From contig JAGTSE010000030.1 in NCBI GenBank assembly GCA_018261615.1, forward strand, positions 1 to 50,651: a stretch of 50,651 nucleotides of DNA, given 5' to 3'. Shown piece after piece: positions 1 through 7,696 of this stretch. The notes beneath the pieces are model-generated. The model searched no databases. It was not told the origin of the DNA and saw only the letters and a program-made list of their open reading frames with translations. This stretch comes from Pseudomonadota bacterium. GTDB taxonomy: Bacteria; Pseudomonadota; Gammaproteobacteria; Enterobacterales; Enterobacteriaceae. Made by a program: the position numbers and the translations under genes. The first letter of the stretch is position 1. Each line of letters begins with the position of its first letter.

Positions 1-31
1 GGGTGGGGAGTGCTGTTTTCATGGTCGTCAT
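1..31 (-). CDS. 5' end of a divergent gene, probably hpxD (oxygenase component of (hypo)xanthine hydroxylation)
   Basis: Reading leftward from 31, an ATG opens MTTMKTALPT and runs off the window; a second ATG lies at 22. The only ribosome-site-like sequence is a weak GAG a few bases upstream. The identification rests on synteny: in Klebsiella hpx clusters hpxDE is divergent from hpxR, exactly this position. HpxD is the Rieske-type oxygenase component that works with the reductase HpxE on hypoxanthine and xanthine. Ten codons cannot prove this, so the name is inference. Confidence 0.35.
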   Translation of the reverse strand, partial: MTTMKTALPT

Positions 32-115
32 AGGCTCACATAAAAGTAATTGTTTAATTGTTGTAACTTTATTGTTGTCATATTAGGGTGTTCACATCCA
101 TCGCCATTAATTCAC

Positions 116-129
116 TGTGGCGTTGCAAA
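116..129. promoter_or_regulatory. Candidate HpxR binding site
   Basis: The Klebsiella pneumoniae HpxR site is reported as TCTGC-N4-GCAAA in the hpxD-hpxR intergenic region. Here TGTGG-CGTT-GCAAA fits with a perfect right half and three of five left-half bases. It lies just upstream of the hpxR ATG, where a bound regulator could repress its own gene, and about 85 bases from the leftward start at 31. By-eye match only. Confidence 0.3.
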
Positions 130-147
130 AAAGTGTACAGGTGCAGC

Positions 148-1068
148 ATGAGTCCATTTTCCCGTTTCGCCGTCTATTTCGCTGAAGTTGCCCGCAACGG
201 CAGCCTGCGCCGCGCCGCAGAAAAACTGCATATCTCCGCATCGGCGATTAACCGGCAGATTTTGCAGGCGGAGGAGGCGTTCGGTACGCCGCTGTTTGAG
301 CGGTTGCCGGAAGGTTTACGCATGACTACTGCCGGAGAGTTGCTGTATGACAATCTGCTGCGCTGGCAAAAAGAGTTTCAGCTCACGCGGCAAAAATTTG
401 ATGAGCTGCAAGGCCTGAAACGCGGCACTGTCAGTGTGGGAATGGTACAGGCGCTGGCGGAGGGGAGCTTTGCCAGCGCGCTGGCAGATATTATCACCGG
501 GCAACCGTGGCTGGAGCTGGAACTCCAGGTGGCGGACAGCCATACCGTCAGCCAGAAAGTGCGGCAGGCCGATCTCGACTTCGGTTTGATCCTCGATCCG
601 GAAGGGCAGTCAGGGCTGAATGTGTTGGCCTTCGCCGAGCTGGAGATGGGCGTGGTGATGCGTACGGATCACGCGATGGCAGCCGCTCCGGCGTTATCGC
701 TGGGCGAGCTGAGCGAGGCGCGGCATATTCTGCCCGGCGCGCCGCTCATTGTGCATGAACGTGTCGGCATGCTTTATCGCCACTACGATCTCTCCCCGGC
801 AAATACCATCAATTGTAATGACATCCGACTGATTAAATCGCTGGTGCTGAAGGGGAGCGGCATCACGGTGCTGAGCCTGCTGGATGTGCTGGATGAAGTG
901 AAAAGCGGGCAACTGGCGTTTGTGCCGCTGCGCAACAAGCTGTTGCGCCCGCTGACGCTGGCGCTCTGTACCGCGCCAGCGCGCCAGCTTTCCCGCCCGG
1001 CGCAAATGGCGATCCAGAAACTAACCCAGGTGCTGGAAGCGATGCAGAGCGTTGGCGCATCAGCCTAA
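148..1068 (+). CDS. hpxR: LysR-type regulator HpxR of hypoxanthine oxidation
   Basis: A 306-residue LysR regulator. The winged HTH spans residues 5-60 (GSLRRAAEKLHISASAINR), followed by an effector domain to the C-terminus. The start is the ATG at 148 because the family begins MSPF..RFAVYFAEVA; the reading frame also opens at a GTG at 88, which would add 20 residues unlike the family. In K. pneumoniae HpxR activates hpxDE with hypoxanthine and represses itself; the same role is inferred from position beside the divergent hpxD-like start and hpxO. Its 3' end overlaps the convergent hpxO by 9 bases with no room for a terminator. Confidence 0.85.
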   Translation: MSPFSRFAVYFAEVARNGSLRRAAEKLHISASAINRQILQAEEAFGTPLFERLPEGLRMTTAGELLYDNLLRWQKEFQLTRQKFDELQGLKRGTVSVGMVQALAEGSFASALADIITGQPWLELELQVADSHTVSQKVRQADLDFGLILDPEGQSGLNVLAFAELEMGVVMRTDHAMAAAPALSLGELSEARHILPGAPLIVHERVGMLYRHYDLSPANTINCNDIRLIKSLVLKGSGITVLSLLDVLDEVKSGQLAFVPLRNKLLRPLTLALCTAPARQLSRPAQMAIQKLTQVLEAMQSVGASA

Positions 1069-2214
1069 CGGCCCGCCCTGAATGGTATCGCACAGGCCAT
1101 TGATAATGCGCTCGCCGGTCTCCTCTTTTAGTTCCTGGTACCACGCCAGCGTCAGCGCCATATCTTTGCCGTGAGTGATATCGCAGCGTTTGCGTGCCTT
1201 GAGCACCAGATCGCGCACCCGGTCGCAGCGTAGCGCTTCATACTGACGCAGCACGTTTTCAATGTCGCTCTGCTCGCGAAAAAGGTTTCCCAATACCACC
1301 GCGTCTTCCATTGCCGCGCAGCCGCCCTGGCCGATATCCGGCGTGGTGCTGTGTCCGGCATCGCCCAGCAGCGCCACTTTACCGCGCACCAGCGTGTGGA
1401 ACGGTTCGATATCATGGATTTCGATGCGGTTGGTGGTTTGCGGATTCAGTGCGGCGATCAGCTGTTGTACCGGCGGCGCCCAGCCGCTGAAGTAGCGCAT
1501 CAGATCGTCGCGCAGCGTGCTACGATCTTCGGCCAGCCCGGCTGGCAGCGGCACGTCAAAGAAGAAGTAGAAGCGTCCGTCGGAGACGGGCATCAGTGAC
1601 ACCCGTTTGCCTTCACCCACGAAGGTTGTCCACTGCTCGGCGGGCGCGATGGCTTCATCGATTTTCACCAGGCCATTCCAGTTAACGTAACCTGCATAGC
1701 GCCGCTCTGGCGTATAGCCCAGCACATACGGGCGCAGCGCCGAATGGCTGCCGTCGGCGGCAATCAGAAAATCACCGTGGGCGCAGGTGCCATCGGTGAA
1801 CCACGCAGTCACACCGTCGGCATGCTCTTCCACTTCATTGACCCGTTTACCAAACTGCACCCGATCGTGTCCCCAGTGATTGAGCATTTCGCGCTGCAAC
1901 TCCGCCCGCGATACCGGGCACGGGCGTCCACCCACCCGCTCGACCAGCGGCGCGAGGCTAAACTGCGTCAGTGTTTCGCCCTTGCGGTAATCCTTATAGG
2001 CCATAAAGCGCAGCGGGCCGCCGTAGGTCTCCATCATCTCGCCCATCCCCAGATGGTTCATGCACTTCACTCCGTTGGGCCAGATGGAGATCGCCGCGCC
2101 GACCGGCTTAATCTCTTTCACTGCTTCGAATACCTGACACGCAATGCCTGCGTTCTGTAACGCGACAGCCGCACTCAGGCCGCCGATACCTGCGCCGATC
2201 ACCAATGCTTTCAT
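1060..2214 (-). CDS. hpxO: FAD-dependent urate hydroxylase HpxO
   Basis: Flavoprotein monooxygenase of 384 residues, the same length as K. pneumoniae HpxO. It hydroxylates urate to 5-hydroxyisourate with NADH and O2, replacing the cofactor-free uricase of other organisms. Residues 4-14 carry the FAD Rossmann motif GAGIGGL; a DG motif is near 154-155 (AADGSHS) and the second FAD motif GDAGHSTTPDIGQGG is at about 285-299. Arg204 and Tyr216, the urate-contacting residues of the Klebsiella enzyme, are both present. AAGGAGAA precedes the ATG. It is transcribed alone, divergently from hpxP, from a sigma-54-type promoter at 2248-2263. Confidence 0.96.
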   Translation of the reverse strand: MKALVIGAGIGGLSAAVALQNAGIACQVFEAVKEIKPVGAAISIWPNGVKCMNHLGMGEMMETYGGPLRFMAYKDYRKGETLTQFSLAPLVERVGGRPCPVSRAELQREMLNHWGHDRVQFGKRVNEVEEHADGVTAWFTDGTCAHGDFLIAADGSHSALRPYVLGYTPERRYAGYVNWNGLVKIDEAIAPAEQWTTFVGEGKRVSLMPVSDGRFYFFFDVPLPAGLAEDRSTLRDDLMRYFSGWAPPVQQLIAALNPQTTNRIEIHDIEPFHTLVRGKVALLGDAGHSTTPDIGQGGCAAMEDAVVLGNLFREQSDIENVLRQYEALRCDRVRDLVLKARKRCDITHGKDMALTLAWYQELKEETGERIINGLCDTIQGGPLG

Positions 2215-2247
2215 TCTGTTCTCCTTTTACATGCGTGTGACAGATTG

Positions 2248-2263
2248 AGCAATTTGCGTACCA
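2248..2263 (-). promoter_or_regulatory. Sigma-54 promoter candidate for hpxO
   Basis: On the minus strand TGGTACGCAAATTGCT gives TGGTAC-N5-TTGCT, a close match to TGGCAC-N5-TTGCA with the GG-N10-GC core intact. The start point would lie about 12 bases downstream, near 2237, leaving a leader of about 23 bases that includes the ribosome site. Confidence 0.7.
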
Positions 2264-2314
2264 GAATGACGACAGGCGCGGGCGCGCGCGAAAGCGGGTG
2301 TTGCGAAGTCATGT

Positions 2315-2331
2315 TGCACTTTTGTAGTGCG
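2315..2331. promoter_or_regulatory. NtrC-type enhancer palindrome between hpxO and hpxP
   Basis: TGCACTTTTGTAGTGCG matches the NtrC consensus TGCAC(C/T)-N5-(A/G)GTGCA at nearly every position. It lies about 50 bases upstream of the hpxO -24 element and about 110 upstream of that of hpxP, so one enhancer could serve both divergent promoters. A second, half-strength site ending in GGTGCA lies at 2368-2384. In K. pneumoniae nitrogen control of hpxPQT is reported to need NtrC and sigma-54. Confidence 0.7.
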
Positions 2332-2427
2332 CATTTGCGTTAATGTTGCCTTTTTGTGAATCAAAAATTTCCGAATTTGGTGCAGGGAATCTAAAGTTTC
2401 ACAGCACTGGCGCGGGAGTGGCGACTC

Positions 2428-2443
2428 TGGCCTGCTTTGTGCA
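2428..2443 (+). promoter_or_regulatory. Sigma-54 promoter candidate for hpxPQT
   Basis: TGGCCTGCTTTGTGCA has the GG-N10-GC core with a good -12 element (GTGCA). A second GG-N10-GC candidate, TGGCGCGGGAGTGGCG at 2408-2423, lies exactly 20 bases upstream and has the better -24 element but a poorer -12. Transcription from the first would begin near 2453, 30 bases before the hpxP start. Published sigma-54 dependence of hpxPQT in K. pneumoniae supports one of the two. Confidence 0.6.
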
Positions 2444-2482
2444 TCAGGGCGTTGACGCGAATTGACAACAGGATGGAACGCC

Positions 2483-3865
2483 ATGTCTGATGAAACGAAC
2501 AGCAACTTATTGTACGGGCTGGAGCAGCGGATCCCACCGCTTCCGGCTTTCTTCAGTGCCTTGCAGCACGTACTGGCCGGGTTAGTGGGCATCATCACGC
2601 CGCCGCTGATCATTGGTGCGACGCTAGGGCTGGGCGAGTGGATGCCGTGGTTGATTAGCATGTCGCTGCTGGCCTCCGGGATTGGCACTTTTTTACAGTC
2701 CAACCGCGTGTGGGGCGTTGGCGCGGGCATGATCTGCATGCAGGGCACCAGCTTTGCCTTTCTTGGTGTCGCTATTGCAGGCGGGATGTGGGTGAAAGGG
2801 CAGGGCGGCACGGCGCAGGACGTGATGGCGATGCTGTTTGGCGTCAATTTCGTGGCCGCGCTGGTGCCGGTTATCATCAGCCGCTTTATTGAGCCGCTGA
2901 AGCGCATTTTTACGCCGATCATTACCGGCAGCGTGATTGCCCTGATCGGCATCAGCCTGATTAAAGTCAGCGTGAATAACTGGTGTGGCGGTGTGCAGGC
3001 GAAAGATTTTGGTAGCATGAGCAACATTGGCCTCGGCGCAGGCACGCTGGCGGTGATTGTGTTACTGAGTTGCGCGAAAAACCGTTGGCTGCGTCTCTCT
3101 TCCGTGGTGGTCGGCATTGCACTGGGTTGCATCGCCGCAGCCTTTGTCGGTAAGTTTCACTTCAGCGGCACCGGCGATACCTGGTTTCGTTTACCGGCGC
3201 TGTTCCCGTTTGGTTTCCAGTTTAATAGCGCCATCTTTCTGCCTGTGGCGCTGGTGTCGCTGGTGTGCATCCTGGAGGCGGTAGGCGATCTTACTGCCAA
3301 CTGCCTGATCTCGCACCAACCCATCGATAACAGCGCGTTTCGTTCCCGGCTGAAGGGTGGCATTCTTGCTGACGGCATCAGTTGCATGATCGCGGCGATG
3401 CTGGGCGCCTTTCCCAATACCACCTTTGCGCAAAACAATGGCGTTATTCAGATGACGGGTGTCGCCAGCCGCTTTGTTGGCCGCTATATTGGCGTGATCC
3501 TTATCCTGCTGGGGGTATTCCCGCCGTTTGGCGAGGTATTACGCCAGATCCCGCTGCCGGTGCTGGGCGGCGCAACGATGGTGATGTTTGGCTGCGTGGT
3601 GGCGGCCGGGATCCGTATCATTACCCAGAATCCGTTAACCCGCCGCGACATGCTGATTGTCGGACTGGCGTTTGGTTTTGGTATGGGTGTCGAAGCGGTA
3701 CCGGCCTTTCTTGCCCATTTCCCGCCAATTATCGCTAATCTGTTTGGCTCGGCGGCGACCTGTGGCGGCTTAGTGGCGATTGTCCTGAACCTGATTATTC
3801 CGCAAGAAAAAACGGCCATCGCCAATGACGCAAGGAGCAATGATGATCGCGCTGAATCACTTTAA
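2483..3865 (+). CDS. hpxP: Purine permease HpxP (NCS2 xanthine/urate family)
   Basis: Inner-membrane NCS2 permease of 460 residues with about 12-14 hydrophobic segments. It carries the family hallmark FAQNNGVIQMTGVASR (around residues 320-335) and an N-terminal YGLEQRIPP stretch typical of xanthine and uric acid carriers. The start is the ATG at 2483, preceded by AGGATGGA; an in-frame TTG at 2462 has no ribosome site. First gene of hpxPQT, overlapping hpxQ by 23 bases. It presumably imports urate, xanthine or hypoxanthine by proton symport; the substrate cannot be read from the sequence. Confidence 0.9.
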   Translation: MSDETNSNLLYGLEQRIPPLPAFFSALQHVLAGLVGIITPPLIIGATLGLGEWMPWLISMSLLASGIGTFLQSNRVWGVGAGMICMQGTSFAFLGVAIAGGMWVKGQGGTAQDVMAMLFGVNFVAALVPVIISRFIEPLKRIFTPIITGSVIALIGISLIKVSVNNWCGGVQAKDFGSMSNIGLGAGTLAVIVLLSCAKNRWLRLSSVVVGIALGCIAAAFVGKFHFSGTGDTWFRLPALFPFGFQFNSAIFLPVALVSLVCILEAVGDLTANCLISHQPIDNSAFRSRLKGGILADGISCMIAAMLGAFPNTTFAQNNGVIQMTGVASRFVGRYIGVILILLGVFPPFGEVLRQIPLPVLGGATMVMFGCVVAAGIRIITQNPLTRRDMLIVGLAFGFGMGVEAVPAFLAHFPPIIANLFGSAATCGGLVAIVLNLIIPQEKTAIANDARSNDDRAESL

Positions 3866-4343
3866 TCAGCTACCAGATGATGAGGCCGCTGCACTGTTGC
3901 AGCCGTGCGTGTCGATCCCCGGCTGGACGGCGGCGCTGGTGGCCGCGCGTCCGTTTGCCTCGCTCGCCGCGCTGCAGCAAACCGCACATGAAATCGCGGG
4001 TACCTGGGGGCACGTCGAGCTTGAGCAGGCACTTAGCGCACACCCGCGCATTGGCGAAAAGCCTGCGGGTTCGCAGGCGCATGCTGTGTTATCGCGCCAG
4101 GAGCAGTCGGCGGTGGACGATCGCGACGCGCAACTCGCAAGGTCGCTGCGCGAGGGGAATGCACGCTATGAAGCGCGTTTTGGCCGTGTTTTTTTGATCC
4201 GCGCCAAAGGTCGTAGCGGAGAAGAGATTCTGCACGCGCTGGAACAGCGGCTAACTAACAGCGACGCCGAAGAGATCACCGCGGCGCTGGAGCAGTTACG
4301 GGATATCACCTTATTACGACTGGCAGGAGCGATTGGCGAATGA
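3843..4343 (+). CDS. hpxQ: OHCU decarboxylase HpxQ
   Basis: 2-oxo-4-hydroxy-4-carboxy-5-ureidoimidazoline decarboxylase of 166 residues, which makes S-allantoin in the last step of urate oxidation. Family residues are present: His67 in SAHPRIGEKP and Glu87 in LSRQEQSA, and the C-terminal REGNARYEARFG motif is intact. Three in-frame ATGs lie at 3825, 3840 and 3843; the last is chosen because GGAG ends five bases before it and the family begins MIAL. It starts inside the 3' end of hpxP and ends in an ATGA overlap with hpxT, so the three genes are translationally coupled. Confidence 0.92.
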   Translation: MIALNHFNQLPDDEAAALLQPCVSIPGWTAALVAARPFASLAALQQTAHEIAGTWGHVELEQALSAHPRIGEKPAGSQAHAVLSRQEQSAVDDRDAQLARSLREGNARYEARFGRVFLIRAKGRSGEEILHALEQRLTNSDAEEITAALEQLRDITLLRLAGAIGE

Positions 4344-4663
4344 ACAGCCTCAGTACCCATATTCTGGATATTTCCAGCGGTAAACCCGCGCAGGGGGTGA
4401 CGGTTTATCTGTTACTCGGCGAGCAGACGATGGCGAGTGGCGTCACCGATGAGAACGGGCGAATCGGTGAGTTTTCATCTTCCTTGAAGCCGGGGCATTA
4501 TCGGCTGGTGGCGCAAACGGGAGAATGGTTTGCAAAGCGCAGCGTGGCGACACTGTTTCCCTGCGCGCAAATTGACTTTGTGATTACGCAAACGGCAGAG
4601 GAGCACTTCCATCTGCCGTTCTTAATTGCTCCCGGTGGCTGGTCAACTTACCGTGGCAGTTGA
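4340..4663 (+). CDS. hpxT: 5-hydroxyisourate hydrolase HpxT (transthyretin-like)
   Basis: HIU hydrolase of 107 residues, converting 5-hydroxyisourate to OHCU between HpxO and HpxQ. It begins with the family motif LSTHILDISSGKPA containing the catalytic His, has the central Arg in ENGRIGE, and ends with the invariant C-terminal YRGS tetrapeptide. There is no signal peptide, so it is cytoplasmic. Last gene of hpxPQT; its 3' end overlaps that of the convergent guaD by 21 bases. Confidence 0.96.
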   Translation: MNSLSTHILDISSGKPAQGVTVYLLLGEQTMASGVTDENGRIGEFSSSLKPGHYRLVAQTGEWFAKRSVATLFPCAQIDFVITQTAEEHFHLPFLIAPGGWSTYRGS

Positions 4664-5962
4664 CCACGCGCACTGACCGTTAATCCACGTTTCGCTGATA
4701 TTGCGCTCATCGCCGAGGGTCATCAGCACAAACAGTTGCTCGTAGATGTCCTTGCAGCGCGCATTACGCAGGCTCTGCAAGGGTGTAACTGCCAGGTCAA
4801 TCACCACAAAGTCGGCCTCTTTGCCGGTCGCAAAATTACCAATTTTATCCTCCAGACGTAGAGCATGCGCGCCGCCGAGCGTGGCGTGGTAGAACGCTTC
4901 GCTGGCCCGCAGGCGATAGCTTTGCAACTGGCCCACTTTATAGGCTTCGCCCAGCGTGCGCAGCATACTGAAGGTGGTGCCTGCGCCCACATCGGTACCA
5001 ATGCCCATGCGCACTTTGTTCTGCCAGCAAGTGGGCAGGCGAAACAGCCCGCTGCCGAGGAACAGGTTCGAGGTAGGGCAAAACGCCACCGCTGAACCGG
5101 TATCGTGCAGACACTGCCACTCTTCGTCATGCAGGTGAATGCCGTGCGCAAACACGCTGCGCTCGCCGGTCAGTTGATAGTGGTGGTAAACATCGAGATA
5201 ACGTTGATGCTCTGGCCAGAGATCATTGACCCACGCCACTTCATTAGGATTTTCGCTTAAATGCGTTTGCAGCCAGGTTTGGGGAAACTCTTCGCGTAAA
5301 CGGCGTACCGCCTCGAGCAATTCCGGCGAGGAGGTAGGCGCAAAGCGCGGCGTAATGGCATAACCCAGCCGCCCCTGATGCTGCCAGCGCTGGATCAGTT
5401 CGCGCGTTTGCTGATAGCTCTGTTCCGCGGTTTCGCTAAGGTACTCCGGCGCATGGCGATCCATCATCACCTTACCGGCGATCAGCCGCATATTCAGGCG
5501 CAGCGCCTCGCTAAACAGCGCATTGACGGATTCCGGGTGCAGCGTGCAAAACACCAGTGCAGTGGTGGTGCCGTGGCTCAGTAACTGGCTGATAAAGAAT
5601 TCGGCAATCTCTGCGGCATAGGCTTCATCAGCAAACTGACTTTCAACCGGAAAGGTGTACGTTGTCAGCCATTCCAGCAGTTGTTCACCAAACGCTCCAA
5701 TCATTTCGGTTTGCGGATAGTGCACATGGGCATCGATAAAACCGGGGAGCAGCAGTTTGCCGCGCCGGTCGGTGTAGCCTTTGTGCGCATCCAGATATTG
5801 CTCACCCTCCTGCCAGCTCATTCGCGCCTGAATTTTGCCGTCGCGAATAAACAGCAGACCGTCTTCAATGAAACGTGCGTGGTGGGCGATATCGTCGGCG
5901 TTGTCGCAGACTTCGGCAATGTCAAACAGTGCGCCGCGGATCGCGGCATGATAATCAATCAT
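4643..5962 (-). CDS. guaD: Guanine deaminase GuaD
   Basis: Zinc amidohydrolase-superfamily guanine deaminase, 439 residues like E. coli GuaD, feeding guanine into the pathway as xanthine plus ammonia. Metal and catalytic motifs in order: DAHVHYPQ, HLSEN, HGIHL and GTDVGAG. The start is the ATG at 5962, preceded by AGGAACG; an ATG at 5986 lacks a ribosome site and lies within about 7 bases of the predicted transcription start. Single-gene unit converging on hpxT. In K. pneumoniae guaD is reported to be controlled mainly by NtrC, which fits the excellent sigma-54 promoter upstream. Confidence 0.95.
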   Translation of the reverse strand: MIDYHAAIRGALFDIAEVCDNADDIAHHARFIEDGLLFIRDGKIQARMSWQEGEQYLDAHKGYTDRRGKLLLPGFIDAHVHYPQTEMIGAFGEQLLEWLTTYTFPVESQFADEAYAAEIAEFFISQLLSHGTTTALVFCTLHPESVNALFSEALRLNMRLIAGKVMMDRHAPEYLSETAEQSYQQTRELIQRWQHQGRLGYAITPRFAPTSSPELLEAVRRLREEFPQTWLQTHLSENPNEVAWVNDLWPEHQRYLDVYHHYQLTGERSVFAHGIHLHDEEWQCLHDTGSAVAFCPTSNLFLGSGLFRLPTCWQNKVRMGIGTDVGAGTTFSMLRTLGEAYKVGQLQSYRLRASEAFYHATLGGAHALRLEDKIGNFATGKEADFVVIDLAVTPLQSLRNARCKDIYEQLFVLMTLGDERNISETWINGQCAWSTATVS

Positions 5963-6003
5963 CGTTCCTGCCTTCGTCGTTTCCATACCGGGTGAAGTGT
6001 TAA

Positions 6004-6019
6004 AGCAAAATGAGTGCCA
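6004..6019 (-). promoter_or_regulatory. Sigma-54 promoter of guaD
   Basis: Minus strand TGGCACTCATTTTGCT is a full match to TGGCAC-N5-TTGC(A/T). It sits in the 93-base gap between the end of hpxC and guaD and predicts a start near 5993. I see no strong NtrC palindrome in the gap; an enhancer, if present, must lie inside the 3' end of hpxC or be weak. Confidence 0.8.
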
Positions 6020-6055
6020 GCCGCGACGAGAAACGCCGCGGCCTGAAGTGAAGGG

Positions 6056-7552
6056 TTACTCTTTTTGTGCCGCGATGTTGGTGTTGAAATGTGATGACGT
6101 GACAACGACGCACTCTTCGCGCGCCAGCCAGCGATAAGTAACGCCGCCCAGCAGGACACCGATAAACCAGCTAAAGTTGGCGACTTCGTGCAGCGCCGGA
6201 ATAAAGCTGATGATCAACCCGACGGCCACTGATGGCACCAGCGCGCCAATCGCTTTCGGGTTAAAGCCGTTGCGATACCAGTATTTGCCTTTGGGCGTGT
6301 CATCAAACAGGTCATCGACAAACACCTGTCCGCGTTTGATCAGATAGAAATCCGCAATCAAGATGCCGAACAGCGGGCCAATAAAGGCACCCAGCACGTC
6401 GAGGGTGTAGTGGATCAGTTCCGGCGAGTTAAACAGGTTCCACGGCGTCAGCAGAATCGAGCCGACAGCAGCGATCATGCCACCAGTGCGGAAGCTGATC
6501 TTCTGCGGTGAGCAGTTGGAGAAGTCAAACGCCGGTGAGACGAAGTTAGCAACAATGTTGATGCCGATGGTAGCGGTGATCATGGTCAGCAGACCAATCG
6601 CCACAGCCAGGTCGTTGCCCACGCGGCTGACGGTTTCAATCGGATCGGTGATCATACGACCAAACAGCGACTGGGTGCCGGAGACAATCACCACGGTGAC
6701 GATCGAGAACAGCAGGAAGTTGAACGGTAAGCCCCAGCGGTTGCCGCGACGAATTTCGCCCATGCTTTTGCCATACCGCGAGAAATCACCAAAGTTGAGC
6801 AGCGGCCCGGAAAAATAGGAGACCACCAGCGCAGTCGCGGTGATCATCTGCCAGGTTTGCTCACCGGTGCTGAGTGATTTGCTGGCGAGAGTAAAAGAGA
6901 TACCGTCGAAACCTGTCTTGTATACAATCCAGCCCGCCAGCGACAGCATCACCACATACACGGCCGGACCGGCAATATCGATAAAGCGCTTAATCGCACT
7001 CATCCCGTGCCAGAACACCATTGCTTGCAGGATCCACATCGTGGCGAAGCACAGCCAGCCGAGGTGCGACAGGCCGAATAGCGAACCCTGTGTTAAAGAA
7101 GAGAGTGACGGCCAAAACTTCAGCAGCACCAGCATTAAGGCATTCGCTGCCAGATAGGTCTGAATACCGTACCAGGCGAAGGCGATAAGACCACGGATCA
7201 CCGCCGGAATGTTGGCGCCGAAGACGCCAAATGCCTGGCGGCAGATAACGGCATAGGGCACGCCTGCCATCTGGCTCGGTTTCGCGACCAGGTTAGCGCA
7301 GAGCTGCACGATGCAAATGCCCACCAGCAGGCAGAGCAGCACCTGCCAGCTTGCCAGCCCGAGCGTAAAGAAGCTCGCAGCGACGACGTAGCCGCCCATA
7401 CTGTGTACATCCGACATCCAGAACGAAAAGATGTTGTACCAGCTCCAGTTCTGATCGCGCGTCGGCGCCAGATCTTCATTACAAAGCCGTGGGCTGTATA
7501 CCGCTCCGGAATCAGCGGCTTTAACCTGATGAGTGTTTTGTGTATTTGGCAT
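6056..7552 (-). CDS. hpxC: Allantoin permease HpxC (NCS1 family)
   Basis: NCS1 nucleobase/allantoin symporter, 498 residues with about 12 transmembrane segments. The family signature QNWSWYNIFSFWMSDVHSMG lies near residues 34-53, with TM1 following. The start is the ATG at 7552 (MPNTQNTHQV), with GGAG and a nearer AGG upstream; a TTG at 7570 would be the next alternative. In K. pneumoniae the gene at this place is hpxC, a monocistronic unit beside guaD and hpxSAB; allantoin as substrate is inferred from this context and family. Divergent from hpxS. Confidence 0.88.
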   Translation of the reverse strand: MPNTQNTHQVKAADSGAVYSPRLCNEDLAPTRDQNWSWYNIFSFWMSDVHSMGGYVVAASFFTLGLASWQVLLCLLVGICIVQLCANLVAKPSQMAGVPYAVICRQAFGVFGANIPAVIRGLIAFAWYGIQTYLAANALMLVLLKFWPSLSSLTQGSLFGLSHLGWLCFATMWILQAMVFWHGMSAIKRFIDIAGPAVYVVMLSLAGWIVYKTGFDGISFTLASKSLSTGEQTWQMITATALVVSYFSGPLLNFGDFSRYGKSMGEIRRGNRWGLPFNFLLFSIVTVVIVSGTQSLFGRMITDPIETVSRVGNDLAVAIGLLTMITATIGINIVANFVSPAFDFSNCSPQKISFRTGGMIAAVGSILLTPWNLFNSPELIHYTLDVLGAFIGPLFGILIADFYLIKRGQVFVDDLFDDTPKGKYWYRNGFNPKAIGALVPSVAVGLIISFIPALHEVANFSWFIGVLLGGVTYRWLAREECVVVTSSHFNTNIAAQKE

Positions 7553-7603
7553 GAAACCTGCTCCTGTCAATAAAAGCCCGTGAAAAGGGAGTGCAGAGGT
7601 TAT

Positions 7604-7619
7604 TGCAGGATCCAGGCCA
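7604..7619 (-). promoter_or_regulatory. Sigma-54 promoter candidate for hpxC
   Basis: Minus strand TGGCCTGGATCCTGCA retains the GG-N10-GC core and a good -12 (CTGCA), with a TGGCCT -24 like that of hpxP. The predicted start near 7593 leaves a 40-base leader. Less close to consensus than the guaD or hpxF promoters. Confidence 0.5.
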
Positions 7620-7631
7620 AAATGATTAATC

Positions 7632-7663
7632 TTGTATCCAATAATTTAATTTTATGTATACGA
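7632..7663 (+). promoter_or_regulatory. hpxSAB control region: tandem HpxS-type repeats flanking a NAC site
   Basis: Two direct repeats, TTGTATCCAA (7632-7641) and ATGTATACGA (7654-7663), start 22 bases apart, two helical turns. Exactly between and touching both, ATAATTTAATTTTAT (7641-7655) matches the NAC consensus ATA-N9-TAT. K. pneumoniae hpxSAB is reported to have tandem HpxS sites S1 and S2 with a NAC site between them, so this arrangement appears conserved. The hpxS ATG is 34 bases downstream. Confidence 0.6.
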
Positions 7664-7696
7664 TCCGATATCGAAAAGTAAAAAGCGGAGTGGTTA

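Noticed and set aside
2227..3132. Long minus-strand open frame opposite hpxP
   Set aside because: Proline- and serine-rich low-complexity translation with no family likeness, antisense to a clear permease gene.
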